Below, one piece after another: positions 8,676 through 17,117 of a stretch of DNA of 64,000 nucleotides (the stretch's first letter is position 1; each line of letters opens with the position of its first letter). The DNA lies in the NCBI GenBank assembly GCA_029555925.1, contig JAKPQU010000630.1:5118-69117 (forward strand), written 5' to 3'. Made by a program: the position numbers and the translations under genes. The notes beneath the pieces are model-generated. The model was not told the DNA's origin and did not search any database. It was given only the letters and a program-made list of their open reading frames with translations. This stretch comes from Bacillota bacterium (GTDB taxonomy: Bacteria > Eremiobacterota > SpSt-956 > JAKJGF01).

Positions 8676-9750
8676 TAAAAACTATAGTAAAAGTACTTCC
8701 CCGGTTTTCTTCAGATTCTATCTGAAAAGTCGCTTTATGGGCATCCAAAATTTTGCGGCAGATCCTTACGCCAAGCCCTGTCCCCATTTCTTCTTCTGTA
8801 CCGGAAGTGGAATAAACCTTTCCGTCTCCGAGCAGTTCTTTTATCTTCATTTCTGACATTCCTACACCACTGTCTTTTATGAGCAAAATAAATTTCCCTT
8901 CTTCTTCTTTTGCAGAAACCTCAATAGTTCCTCCTCTGGGAGTAAATTTAATAGAATTACTTATCAAATTTGTAATAACCTGGGAAATTTTGTTTACATC
9001 GAAGGAAAGAAGAAAATTCTCCGGCACATTATTTATCAAAGATATATTTTTTCCATCTGCCGTAAACTTATGAAGGTTTATGATTTCATCTATTAATCCC
9101 TTCAGAAGACACTCCTCAATATTCAGGGTAAAACTATCAGATTCCTGGAGAGCCAGTGTAAGAATATCCTTTACATATTGAAGCTGTTTTTGAGCCGCTT
9201 TGTTAATTATATCAATCAATTCCTTCTGAATGTCATTCAGGGGATTGGAAAAATCTCTGTTCAAAAGTAGGCTGGAACTGTTTAAAATACTTGTAAAAGG
9301 CGAAAGCAGATCATGAGAAACTATATGGAGAAAATCATTTTTTAATTTATTCAATCTCTTTAACTCATCTTCCCTGTGTTTTATCCTGAGAGCGGTTCTC
9401 ACTCTTGCTTTAAGCTCTGTCTCAGAAACGGGTTTTTTAATATAATCTACTGCTCCCAGGTCCAGTCCTTTTTCTACATCTTCATCCTGAATCTTTGCTG
9501 ATACAAGAATTATCGGAATATCCCTGGTTTTATTATTATCTGAAAGTATTTTACAGACTTCGAGGCCATCCATTACCGGCATCATTATATCGAGTAAAAT
9601 AAGATCAGGCAGTTCTTCTCCGGCAATCCTCACAGTATCTTTACCGTTATCGGCTTTTATCAGTTCATATTTATCTTCAAGAATTAACTCCAGTAAAAAT
9701 ATATTTGCCGGTTCATCATCAACTATTAAAATCTTATCTTTACCATCCAT
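8659..9750 (-). CDS. Receiver-histidine kinase hybrid
   Basis: The protein has 363 residues. An N-terminal response-regulator receiver domain (about 5-120) has DD at 11-12, phospho-acceptor D54 in LLDIMMP and K106. It is followed by HisKA with H146 (VSHDLLSPF) and a HATPase domain with N-box NLISNSIKFT, G1 DSGVGM, G2 TGLGVRI and G3 GSTF. There is no membrane segment, so it acts in the cytosol. REC-first hybrids usually receive phosphate from another kinase. The TtcA-PAS-kinase encoded immediately upstream, which lacks its own receiver, is an obvious candidate donor. The stop lies within a heptamer array. Confidence 0.88.
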   Translation of the reverse strand: MDGKDKILIVDDEPANIFLLELILEDKYELIKADNGKDTVRIAGEELPDLILLDIMMPVMDGLEVCKILSDNNKTRDIPIILVSAKIQDEDVEKGLDLGAVDYIKKPVSETELKARVRTALRIKHREDELKRLNKLKNDFLHIVSHDLLSPFTSILNSSSLLLNRDFSNPLNDIQKELIDIINKAAQKQLQYVKDILTLALQESDSFTLNIEECLLKGLIDEIINLHKFTADGKNISLINNVPENFLLSFDVNKISQVITNLISNSIKFTPRGGTIEVSAKEEEGKFILLIKDSGVGMSEMKIKELLGDGKVYSTSGTEEEMGTGLGVRICRKILDAHKATFQIESEENRGSTFTIVFKKSEL

Positions 9751-9815
9751 TCATTTACCTCTCTCATTATTAAATTTATCATACTGATAATCCCCTGAAG
9801 CCGGCCGGGATTTAT

Positions 9816-9887
9816 ATGAGAATCGTAACGCGTGATGGGAGGAATAGATTCTCATACTTCGTTGTGACCGAAACGGTCATGGCTGTT
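9816..9887. mobile_element. Inverted-repeat element, family 2, copy 1
   Basis: Arms ATGAGAAT (9816-9823) and ATTCTCAT (9848-9855) enclose heptamer units and GGGAGGAA. Immediately right is a hairpin GACCG-AAA-CGGTC (9866-9878) and CATGGCTGTT. A near-identical arrangement in inverted orientation lies at 28161-28245, and partial copies near 32892 and 48890. The rest of the gap between the kinases holds no gene. Confidence 0.65.
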
Positions 9888-9962
9888 TTCGAGATTAAAC
9901 ATTACGGGGAACAGGAATTAGATTAATCATCCCGGTAATCCCATAAATCCTGTAAATCCCGG

Positions 9963-11789
9963 TCAAATTTTAAAGTAAGGAATAATAAAAGAAAAAGTAG
10001 AACCCCTTCCCTGTTCACTTTCTACATGTATATTGCCCTGTAGAAGTATGGCAAGTTTTTTACTGATTGTAAGCCCTCTTTTTATTCTCTTATAACCTGT
10101 TAACTGTCCCTTATCGAAATCTCTAAAATCCTCACATATAAAGTCTAAATTCTCTGAAGATATACCTGTTCCTGTATCATGAACAGAAAAAATGACAGTT
10201 TCATCCTTCATAGATATTTTTAGTTCAATCTCTCCTGAAGAAGTAAATTTTACAGCATTTGCCAGAAAATTTACAAGTATCTGAATAATTTTTTTTCTGT
10301 CTGAAAAGATCGAAACAGGTAACCCCTTATCTCTTGTTATAATAAAACTTATATTATCTTTCTTAATATTTCTTATAAAACCTTCTATATCGGCAATCAT
10401 ATCTTCAAGAGAAAATAATTCCAGAATTAATTCTGTTTTCCCTGCCTCCAGCCTGGCCAGTTCAAGTATATGATCAATATAGGAAAGAAGTCTTGTCCCG
10501 CTTTCATTTATCATAGATAGGCCTTTAATCTGTTTTTCATTTAAATTATCAGCATATCTGGTCATTAATATCTTCGAAATACCAAGGATAGAATTCATAG
10601 GTGTTCTGAGCTCATGAGATATACCGGATAACATCTGACTTTTAACACGATTCACAACATCTGCTTGCTCTTTTGCCTGTCTTAATTCTTCCTCCATTTT
10701 TTTCCTGTCTGTAATATCTTCTTTTATGGCCACGAAATGAGTTATATTGCCATTTATATCCCTCAGAGGCGAAATAGATGCAAACTCCCAGTAAAATTCT
10801 CCATTTTTCTTTTTGTTATGAAATTCACCTCTCCATTCATGTCCTGCCCTTATAGTTTCCCATAAAAGCTTATAGACATCAGGATGGGTTTCGCCTGACT
10901 TTAATATATTTGGATTTTTTCCTTTCACTTCTTCCGGTGTATAACCTGTAAGAGATGTAAATTTTTTATTTACATATTCAATATGACCGGACGTATCGGT
11001 AATAACAATTGAACTCGGACTTTGTTCCACTACAGATGTCATAGCTTTTTCTTCAATAGAATTATCCAGTAAATACCGGCTTTCCACACAGGAAAGTGAT
11101 TTAATGAGGCTGCTTTTTATCTCAGGCATTTCTTTTTGCAGTTCTAAAAGTAGTTTTTTTATCATAAATCTTCTGGAATCATGACTGTCACAGCCAGGGC
11201 ACTTGCAGAATATGACAGGGAATCCTTTTTCCCGCGCATATTCAACAGTATATTTTTCTTCTACATAAACGAGAGGTCTTATAACTGTATTTCTTCCGTC
11301 ATCAGAATATAATTTTGCCGGCATGGCTTTTATCTTACCTATAAAAAACTGGTTAAGTAAAAGGGTTTCAATAAAATCATCCATATGATGCGCCAGAGCT
11401 ATTTTATTACACTTAAATTTAACGGCCAGATCGTAAAGAATACCTCTTCTCAGACGAGAACAGAAAGAACAGTAGCTGTTTCTCTTCATTTTCGCTTTTA
11501 TAATATCCAGAATACAGGTTTTTTCTATATGATAATCATACCCCATCTCTTCCATAGCTTTTTCAAGTATATCCGTTCTAAAACCTTCATATCCCGGATC
11601 TATTGTAACTGCCATCAATTCATATTTAAAAGGTACCTTCTTTTTCAGTATATCTAACAGATGAAGAAGAGACCAGCTATCTTTTCCTCCTGACAGTCCA
11701 ACCATAATCCTGTCTCCATGTTCAATCAAATTAAATTTTTTATTTGCTTCCCCTATTTTATAAAGAATTTTTTTCTCAAGTTTATCCAT
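9963..11789 (-). CDS. TtcA-like PP-loop domain fused to PAS-histidine kinase
   Basis: The protein has 608 residues with an unusual architecture. Residues 1-245 are a complete TtcA-type module: PP-loop SGGKDS (33-38), CSFC (C107, C110), AHHMDDFIET (133-142) and CKCPGC (195-200). Residues 250-360 are a PAS domain (GHIEYVNKKFTSLTGYTPEEV) with its PAC segment. Residues 375-445 are HisKA with H392 (SHELRTP). Residues 455-608 are HATPase with N507/N511, G1 DTGTGIS and G3 GRGSTF. The G2 box is weak (RGLTISKK). No membrane segment is seen. In TtcA the cysteines bind a [4Fe-4S] cluster, so the module could thiolate tRNA, or could serve as an iron-sulfur input to the kinase. The reading frame is continuous across the junction with no repeat or frameshift. 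Gene order with a stand-alone ttcA-like gene and a REC-kinase suggests one system. Confidence 0.87.
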   Translation of the reverse strand: MDKLEKKILYKIGEANKKFNLIEHGDRIMVGLSGGKDSWSLLHLLDILKKKVPFKYELMAVTIDPGYEGFRTDILEKAMEEMGYDYHIEKTCILDIIKAKMKRNSYCSFCSRLRRGILYDLAVKFKCNKIALAHHMDDFIETLLLNQFFIGKIKAMPAKLYSDDGRNTVIRPLVYVEEKYTVEYAREKGFPVIFCKCPGCDSHDSRRFMIKKLLLELQKEMPEIKSSLIKSLSCVESRYLLDNSIEEKAMTSVVEQSPSSIVITDTSGHIEYVNKKFTSLTGYTPEEVKGKNPNILKSGETHPDVYKLLWETIRAGHEWRGEFHNKKKNGEFYWEFASISPLRDINGNITHFVAIKEDITDRKKMEEELRQAKEQADVVNRVKSQMLSGISHELRTPMNSILGISKILMTRYADNLNEKQIKGLSMINESGTRLLSYIDHILELARLEAGKTELILELFSLEDMIADIEGFIRNIKKDNISFIITRDKGLPVSIFSDRKKIIQILVNFLANAVKFTSSGEIELKISMKDETVIFSVHDTGTGISSENLDFICEDFRDFDKGQLTGYKRIKRGLTISKKLAILLQGNIHVESEQGRGSTFSFIIPYFKI

Positions 11790-12097
11790 AGATGAATTAT
11801 ATCACAATTTTCATTTACCTGGCGAGCATTATTTAGTACCGCGCTTTCACGACTCACGACTCACGACTCACGACTCACTATACGATTTTACAGAAAAATT
11901 ATTAGAATTTTCTTTTAAAAATTATTCTATTTAATATTAAAATATGCTAAAATTAGAAAATGAAAATTTTAACAGTGTTATAGACTTTGTGTAAAAATAA
12001 TATTACACAGATTATGTGATACTTTTTAAATTATTTAACAGTCACAAGGGGGGTGTAATACCCGGATAAAATATACCACTATAACGGGTATAATTAG
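11790..12097. other. Divergent intergenic region with pure ACTCACG array
   Basis: This gap separates the fusion kinase and the PP2C gene. It holds five uninterrupted reverse units CGACTCA (about 11845-11879). After them comes AT-rich DNA with several TATAAT-like hexamers, including one at 12089-12094 just before the annotated PP2C start. No promoter is convincing enough to assign. Confidence 0.6.
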
Positions 12098-12970
12098 TTG
12101 AATTCTCCTAATAACACAATCGAACAAGATAACAAAAATAGTTTTCCTGAAGATAACAGTGAAGGTACTGTTATAGAAAAAAAAGCTCATATCCGCATAA
12201 GAGGTTCTATGAGAACCGATGTAGGGAAAGTACGCGACTTAAATCAGGATAGTATGCTTACAATGCAGCTTACTATGAATGAATGTTCCGAATTTATTCA
12301 ACCCCGTTTATTTATAGTAGCAGATGGCATGGGAGGTATGTCTGACGGAGAAGTAGCTAGTTCTATGGCTATAAGATATGTGGCTGAAAAAGCTTCAGAG
12401 AGCCTTCTTGATAGATCATGCAATTTTCCTATCGATGCAAAAATTCTGTCGAGAGCACTTGAATATGCCAATGAAAAAGTTTATAACTATGCCCATGAAG
12501 ATCCTTCCAGGGAAGGCATGGGGTCAACCATAACAGCTGCTCTCCTTATAGGTAACAGATTACTTGTAGGCCACGTGGGAGATACAAGAGCCTATATTAT
12601 TAACACAGAAGAGATAAGGCAAATAACAGAGGATCATTCCCTTGTAACACGTCTGCTGAAAATGGGACAGCTTACGCCGGAACAGGCACAGAACTATCCT
12701 CATAAAAACCTTATCTACAGAAGTCTTGGCCCCAACCATCCTGTAGAAATCGCCACCTACGAAGAACTTCTTAAACCAGGGGATATTGTTTTAATCTGTT
12801 GTGATGGTCTGTGGGATTATTTTCCCAATGAAGAACTTCAGTCCATAGTGACATCTTCCACTGATTTTGATAAAATTACAGCACAACTGGTAGATCTGGC
12901 AAACGAAAGAGGGGGGAAAGATAATATAACAGTAATTATCTTTCAGCTCGTCTGTATTAATAAAGAGTGA
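12098..12970 (+). CDS. PP2C-type Ser/Thr protein phosphatase
   Basis: The protein has 290 residues with the full PP2C motif order: TDVGKVRDLNQDSM, ADGMGGMSDGE (metal-binding aspartate), GMGSTITAALL, HVGDTRAYII, TEDHSLV, CCDGLWDYF and GGKDNITVIIF. It is cytosolic with no membrane segment. It would dephosphorylate Ser/Thr targets opposing the kinase encoded at 21757-23895. I keep the TTG start because the strand HIRIRGSM before the first motif is normal for the fold. ATG at 12209 with AAGAGG upstream is an alternative. The stop TGA is supplied by the first heptamer (GAGTGAGTC) of the following array. Confidence 0.85.
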   Translation: MNSPNNTIEQDNKNSFPEDNSEGTVIEKKAHIRIRGSMRTDVGKVRDLNQDSMLTMQLTMNECSEFIQPRLFIVADGMGGMSDGEVASSMAIRYVAEKASESLLDRSCNFPIDAKILSRALEYANEKVYNYAHEDPSREGMGSTITAALLIGNRLLVGHVGDTRAYIINTEEIRQITEDHSLVTRLLKMGQLTPEQAQNYPHKNLIYRSLGPNHPVEIATYEELLKPGDIVLICCDGLWDYFPNEELQSIVTSSTDFDKITAQLVDLANERGGKDNITVIIFQLVCINKE

Positions 12971-13048
12971 GTCGCGAGTCGTGAGTCTTGAAGGGTGAAA
13001 AGTAAAAAGTGAAGAGGTAATTTACGCATCACGCATCACGCATCACGA
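12967..13048. repeat. Heptamer array overlapping the PP2C stop
   Basis: GTGAGTC, GTGAAGG and GTGAAAA units are followed by reverse CGCATCA units. The array contains the PP2C stop codon at 12968-12970. Confidence 0.85.
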
Positions 13049-13183
13049 TTACAGGGACTGTAAAGAAATAATGTCCTTCAATTTTTGGGTGTCGGGTTAG
13101 AATCTTTAAAACCCGGCACGTGATTTATAAAAAATGGAAAATTTTAAGGAATGGCAGTTAAATAAATGTCTCAAATATATTAA

Positions 13184-13216
13184 TCGTGACGCGTAACGCG
13201 TAACGCGTGACGCGAG
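13184..13216. repeat. CGC-class heptamer array
   Basis: Four to five alternating GTGACGC/GTAACGC units stand alone in the 12971-13278 gap. The bases between 13049 and 13183 show no gene or structure I can support. Confidence 0.8.
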
Positions 13217-13253
13217 GAAAGAGACAATTAATAAATTTTCATTCCTAATTAAG

Positions 13254-13288
13254 CAAACAGTGAGTTAGAAGAGTAAACTCACTGTTTG
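13254..13288. terminator. 13-bp perfect hairpin at the end of the inositol phosphatase gene
   Basis: CAAACAGTGAGTT (13254-13266) pairs perfectly with AACTCACTGTTTG (13276-13288) across a 9-base loop. The hairpin overlaps the stop codon of the minus-strand inositol-phosphatase gene. A TTATTATTTT run on the right would suit a plus-strand terminator as well. Confidence 0.6.
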
Positions 13289-14052
13289 TTATTATTTTCT
13301 GTAAGTAACGTGAATAACTCTTCAAAATTATCTTTCCCGGAAAGAAGAGCTTCTTTTTTTGCCTTATCACAGGAACAGAGTTCATGCCAGTCAATTTCGG
13401 TTTTATCCATAAAAGCCATTTTTCCTCCTGCAGCTCTGCAGATAGCCCATCCTGCTGCAATATCCCATATATGACCTCTCATTACGGCTCCTATGGCTGC
13501 ATTTCTCGCTACATAACACATATGGGCAGCAATACTGCCCATAGATCTGGTTTTACCGGGAAATTTCCTCAAATCAAAAGCACGATGGGCATAGGAAGGA
13601 ACGGCAAGAAAAGAATTTTCATCTATCACAGCATGAGAAATATTTAATTTCTGCTCCCCTGAATATGAATGGTTGCCATCGGAATAATAAAGCTCACCTG
13701 TAACAGGCATGTAAAACGCTCCGTAAAGAGGTATATAATTTACGAGAACCCCTATGGAAATACCCCATACAGGAAGACCGCTGGAAAAAGAGGCAGTTCC
13801 ATCAAGAGGATCAACAGCCCATATAACATGATCTGTTTTCAAAACAGGCTTCCGTGACATTTCTTCACTTAAAATAATATGAGAAGGATATTTTTCACAG
13901 ATTTTATCTGTTATAAATTTATCCAAAAATAAATCAGCCTCTGTTACAGGAGTCTTATCAGGCTTTTCACAAGGCTGTACCCTACCAAAATAAGTCAGGG
14001 CTATTTTGCCGGACTCTATGGTTAAATCTTTAAGGAAATTTATATCTACCAT
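13279..14052 (-). CDS. Inositol monophosphatase family protein
   Basis: The protein is 257 residues from the chosen start. IMPase-fold signatures are present: EAD near 38-40, LSEE (metal ligand), WAVDPLDGTASFSSGLPVWGIS (the DPxDGT metal site) and WDIAAGWAICRAAGG near the C-terminus. Members hydrolyse small phosphate esters such as inositol-1-phosphate, or 3'-phosphoadenosine phosphates in the CysQ branch; the branch cannot be told here. The frame is open 16 codons further upstream, but those codons are translated heptamer repeat (ASRITHH), so ATG 14052 is preferred. The gene ends in a strong hairpin. Confidence 0.83.
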   Translation of the reverse strand: MVDINFLKDLTIESGKIALTYFGRVQPCEKPDKTPVTEADLFLDKFITDKICEKYPSHIILSEEMSRKPVLKTDHVIWAVDPLDGTASFSSGLPVWGISIGVLVNYIPLYGAFYMPVTGELYYSDGNHSYSGEQKLNISHAVIDENSFLAVPSYAHRAFDLRKFPGKTRSMGSIAAHMCYVARNAAIGAVMRGHIWDIAAGWAICRAAGGKMAFMDKTEIDWHELCSCDKAKKEALLSGKDNFEELFTLLTENNNKQ

Positions 14053-14060
14053 AATTATAT

Positions 14061-14122
14061 CGTGATGAGTGATGCGTGATGCGTAAATTTCACCCTTCAC
14101 CCTTCATTTTTCACTTTTCACT
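14061..14122. repeat. Opposed heptamer arms
   Basis: TGC-class units lie beside the inositol phosphatase start. Reverse CCCTTCA/TTTTCAC units lie beside the stop of the PstS-like gene, the usual polarity. Confidence 0.83.
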
Positions 14123-14124
14123 AT

Positions 14125-15018
14125 CTAAATATACTCAAACAGTGTTTCTCTCTGTTCACCTTTGTTTGGAACGGGAACGAATCCGTTTTTCTTTGCTATA
14201 TCAGCCCCCTGGTCACTGTATATAAAATCTATAAAATCTCTGAGAGGCTTTTTGGCATATTTACTTATATACATATAATAAGGGCGAAGAACAGGATATT
14301 TACCTGTCTGAGCATTTTCTACCGAAGGTATAAGATATTCACCGTCCTTTTCTTTGGACACAGCAAGAGCTTTTGTGCTCTTATCCTGGTAGTTCATAAA
14401 GAAATATCCTATGGCATTTTTATTCTGTGCAATTTCTTTGACTATGTCTTCAGGTGTTTTAAGGACTTTGATATTGGCAGGAAGTTTATTCATATCAACA
14501 TTCTTGCTTATATCTATAAATTTTTCAAGAAAATAATCATATTCTCCCTGGGGAATTTCTCTGTATAGAACTGCAATCTCTCCGTCTTCTCCTCCGACAT
14601 CCTTCCAGTTTGTAATTTTACCGGAAAAAATACCTTTAATCTGTTCCTTATCCAGCTTTTCAACTTTATTACCGGGATTCACAGCCACACAGTAAATATT
14701 AAAGCCCACATAAAATTCACCGACATCAATATTCTTTTCCTTTGCTTTTAATATCTCTTCAGTGCTTATTTTTCTTGAAGACTCGGCAATATCCACCTTA
14801 CCTTCAAGAAAATCTTCTATACCTTTTTTACTTCCTGTTGATAGAATTTCAATCTTTGTACCGGTATTTTCTTTCATGTAAGCTTCCGCCCAGGCTTTGC
14901 TGAGCTCACTTATACTAGTAGAACCGCCTATGAGTATATCCCTTTCGTTCCCCACATCTGTCTGACATCCGGAAAAAAGGAAAGAGAAAATCAGTAATAA
15001 TAAATATAACATACGCAT
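14125..15018 (-). CDS. PstS-like phosphate-binding lipoprotein
   Basis: About 297 residues. The N-terminal signal ends in a lipobox (FLFSGC), so the protein should be a membrane-anchored lipoprotein. The mature part has the PstS/PBP-like fold: IGGSTSISELSKAWAEAYM, ILSTGSKKGIEDFLEGKVDIAESSRKIS, a VNPGNKVEKLDKEQIKGIFSGKITNWKDVGG block, and NKNAIGYFFMNY. These bind phosphate or related oxyanions. No pstCAB genes are nearby, so it may be a sensor or orphan. ATG 15018 has AAAGAGG 11 bases upstream. An upstream ATG at 15039 lacks a ribosome site. Confidence 0.8.
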   Translation of the reverse strand: MRMLYLLLLIFSFLFSGCQTDVGNERDILIGGSTSISELSKAWAEAYMKENTGTKIEILSTGSKKGIEDFLEGKVDIAESSRKISTEEILKAKEKNIDVGEFYVGFNIYCVAVNPGNKVEKLDKEQIKGIFSGKITNWKDVGGEDGEIAVLYREIPQGEYDYFLEKFIDISKNVDMNKLPANIKVLKTPEDIVKEIAQNKNAIGYFFMNYQDKSTKALAVSKEKDGEYLIPSVENAQTGKYPVLRPYYMYISKYAKKPLRDFIDFIYSDQGADIAKKNGFVPVPNKGEQRETLFEYI

Positions 15019-15071
15019 AAAAATAAATACCTCTTTCATAAATAAATTTTGTATAAAAACAGCATATAATT

Positions 15072-15112
15072 TATAGTGCCACCCGTCTATAAATAACCTT
15101 TATGTCACTATA
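15072..15112. repeat. Small inverted repeat TATAGTG...CACTATA
   Basis: Seven-base perfect arms lie 27 bases apart, upstream of the PstS-like gene. The same TATAGTG sequence begins the inner arm of nearby MITE-like elements, so this may be a decayed relative. Confidence 0.4.
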
Positions 15113-15133
15113 AATGTTTAAAATAAAATAATA

Positions 15134-15355
15134 ATGACCCGAGCATAAACATATAAATAAAAGTTTTCCTCCCGTTACGCGTTACGAGAGCATGTATGTA
15201 TTATAGTGTATTTCATAACTTATTAGAATTTAAATCTTCGTGAAGCGTAACGCTTGACGCATGACGGGTTTAATCCCCGCGCATACGCATTACGCATTAC
15301 GAGGTCATTATTTATGGATAGTTATGAAACTAACTATATTTATGCTCACCTCAGC
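15134..15355. mobile_element. Composite MITE-like element, copy B
   Basis: Outer arms are TGACCCGAGCATAAACAT (from 15134) and the inverted TTTATGCTCACCTCAGC (to 15355), which matches family 1. Nested inside is a second pair, TATAGTGTATTTCATAAC (about 15202-15219) and GTTATGAAACTAACTATA (15321-15338). The inner part contains CGC heptamers and a GGGTTTAATCCCC palindrome, and is nearly identical to 41829-41942. It fills most of the 15040-15614 gap and encodes nothing convincing. Confidence 0.6.
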
Positions 15356-15474
15356 AATATAAATTTTCTTACTTTTATAATTATCTCAAAAACAAATAGT
15401 TTGTCAAGCATATTAAAGGATTTACATAGAACTTTTTTATTATGTGATTTATGGTTTATTTATGTGACTTATGG

Positions 15475-15480
15475 TATAAT
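15475..15480 (+). promoter_or_regulatory. Candidate -10 box for the CsgG/TPR-NHL genes
   Basis: A consensus TATAAT lies 135 bases upstream of the CsgG-like/TPR gene and ahead of the leader hairpin. The -35 region is poorly matched, so this is a weak call. Confidence 0.3.
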
Positions 15481-15514
15481 ATAGAAACCTTTATATATAA
15501 AAAAACTGATTTCA

Positions 15515-15568
15515 ATCACAACCGTAAAGAAAAATCTATATTTTCCTTTACGAGTTGCCGGTTGTGAT
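15515..15568 (+). promoter_or_regulatory. Leader hairpin upstream of the CsgG/TPR gene
   Basis: Perfect arms ATCACAACCG (15515-15524) and CGGTTGTGAT (15559-15568) are followed inward by TAAAG/CTTTA. The hairpin lies in the presumed 5' leader between a -10-like box and the Shine-Dalgarno. It could be a regulatory hairpin or operator. No U-run follows it, so it is unlikely to be a terminator. Confidence 0.45.
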
Positions 15569-15614
15569 GGCTGTGTAATATTATAATAATAAAGAGAGGA
15601 AGGAGTTTAATTTT

Positions 15615-17099
15615 ATGAAAAAAAGAGTATCCACATCTATATTATTTTTCTTTTTATTCGCAGGTTTATTATATTATTTCAATATCAAAGATATTAAAAA
15701 ATTATGTTATGGCGCACAATTAAACGTACTTACAATCAATTCATTTAACCTTACCCCCGATATACCGGAAATAAGTTATATAGGCGCATCTTTTGCCGAT
15801 ATGACTGTAACAAGACTGTCACAGATAAAAAATATAAACCTCATAGAACGAAAATATCTGGAAAGAGCTAAAAAGAAACTTGGCATTAAACCGGGTGATG
15901 TAATTACAAAAGAAACAGCTGCCAGGATAGGTGATCTCCTGGATGCAGATCTGGTAGTTCTTGGAACAATACAGACACTTACGAAAGATAGTTTTAAAGT
16001 AGGTTCTCAAATACTGGATCTCCGAAAGGAAGATAAAAAAGAAGAAGTTTTTACCAGTGAGCCGGTAAATATCAAGGATGGAATAGAAGGTATAGAGAAG
16101 AGCGAAAACATAGAGTCGGTAAACAGATTGCAGGGTGAAATAGCTCAGTTTATAACAAAATCCATACCTGTAACACTTACACAGGAACAGGTCAAAAAAG
16201 TAAATAAAGATTATACCAGATCGGGCTCTGCTTATGTCTGTTACGCCCGGGGACGTGAGTTTTATCTTAAATACAGAGATTCAGATAATGATAAAGCCAT
16301 AGAATTCTTCAGGAAAGCCATAGAAATTGATCCGAATTATGCTCTTGCCCGTGCCGGCCTGGCTGACGCCATGGCTTACAAAGCTGCTTATTTTAAGACA
16401 GGTGATAGAAATTCTCTGTCTGATGCTTTAAAAGCAGCTACGGAAGCAGTCAACCTGGATTCTGACCTGCCTGAAGCCTATAAGAGTCTCGGCAATATAT
16501 ATACATTTCAGGGAATCATTGACTATGATAATAACAGAGAAGATAAAGCCGAAGAATTATGGGATAAAGGAATTGAGAATTATAACATGGCACTGGAGTA
16601 TAATAAATATTATGTAGAAGCTTACATAAATCTTGGCAGGATATATATATTCAAAAAAGACAGAAAAAAAGCTTTGAATTATTTTGAGAAAGCCTGTGAC
16701 ATAGCCGGCTCTACATCACCGGAGGCAACATTTTTTCTGGGACACACATATGCGATAGAAGGGAATTGTAAAGATGCCATCGAGAGGTTTAAAAAAGTAA
16801 TCGCCCTGTCAGAGGATATAAACACACCGGACAGTCCTTTCGTAATAGAATCACATATATATCTCGGTTTATGTTATGCAGAAATGAATAGTTATGACAT
16901 TTCCCTTGAAGAAATTGAGAAGGCAAAAGAGATAGATCCGCAATACTATCTTATTTACTACGGGCTCGGACGTATTTATGCAAAGAAAGGAGAATATAAT
17001 AAGGCAAAAGAAGCATTTGAAATTTATCTCACAAAAAAACCTGAAGGGAAACTTGCTAAAGAAATCAGAGAATTACTGAAAAAGATCAATGAAGAATAA
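15615..17099 (+). CDS. Exported CsgG/FlgO-like TPR protein
   Basis: The protein has 494 residues. An N-terminal hydrophobic stretch (about 7-25) is a signal or anchor. Residues 35-125 resemble the CsgG/FlgO-like fold found in outer-membrane-associated proteins (NVLTINSFNL, FADMTVTRLSQIKNINLIERKYLERA, ETAARIGDLLDADLVVLGTI). From about 195 there are six or more TPR units (FRKAIEIDPNYALARAGLADA, YKSLGNIYTF, AYINLGRIYIF, YLGLCYAEM, YYGLGRIYAKKG). It is probably periplasmic and scaffolds other proteins. Nineteen bases separate it from the NHL lipoprotein gene, so the two form an operon. A Shine-Dalgarno (AGGAAGGAG) is present. Confidence 0.8.
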   Translation: MKKRVSTSILFFFLFAGLLYYFNIKDIKKLCYGAQLNVLTINSFNLTPDIPEISYIGASFADMTVTRLSQIKNINLIERKYLERAKKKLGIKPGDVITKETAARIGDLLDADLVVLGTIQTLTKDSFKVGSQILDLRKEDKKEEVFTSEPVNIKDGIEGIEKSENIESVNRLQGEIAQFITKSIPVTLTQEQVKKVNKDYTRSGSAYVCYARGREFYLKYRDSDNDKAIEFFRKAIEIDPNYALARAGLADAMAYKAAYFKTGDRNSLSDALKAATEAVNLDSDLPEAYKSLGNIYTFQGIIDYDNNREDKAEELWDKGIENYNMALEYNKYYVEAYINLGRIYIFKKDRKKALNYFEKACDIAGSTSPEATFFLGHTYAIEGNCKDAIERFKKVIALSEDINTPDSPFVIESHIYLGLCYAEMNSYDISLEEIEKAKEIDPQYYLIYYGLGRIYAKKGEYNKAKEAFEIYLTKKPEGKLAKEIRELLKKINEE

Positions 17100-17117
17100 T
17101 AAGAAAGGGGCAAATCA

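Noticed and set aside
13245..13460. 71-codon minus-strand frame over the inositol phosphatase 3' end
   Set aside because: Overlaps the well-supported inositol phosphatase gene in another frame.
15254..15484. 76-codon frame in the gap before the CsgG-like gene
   Set aside because: Begins inside the MITE-like element and heptamers; no recognisable protein pattern.
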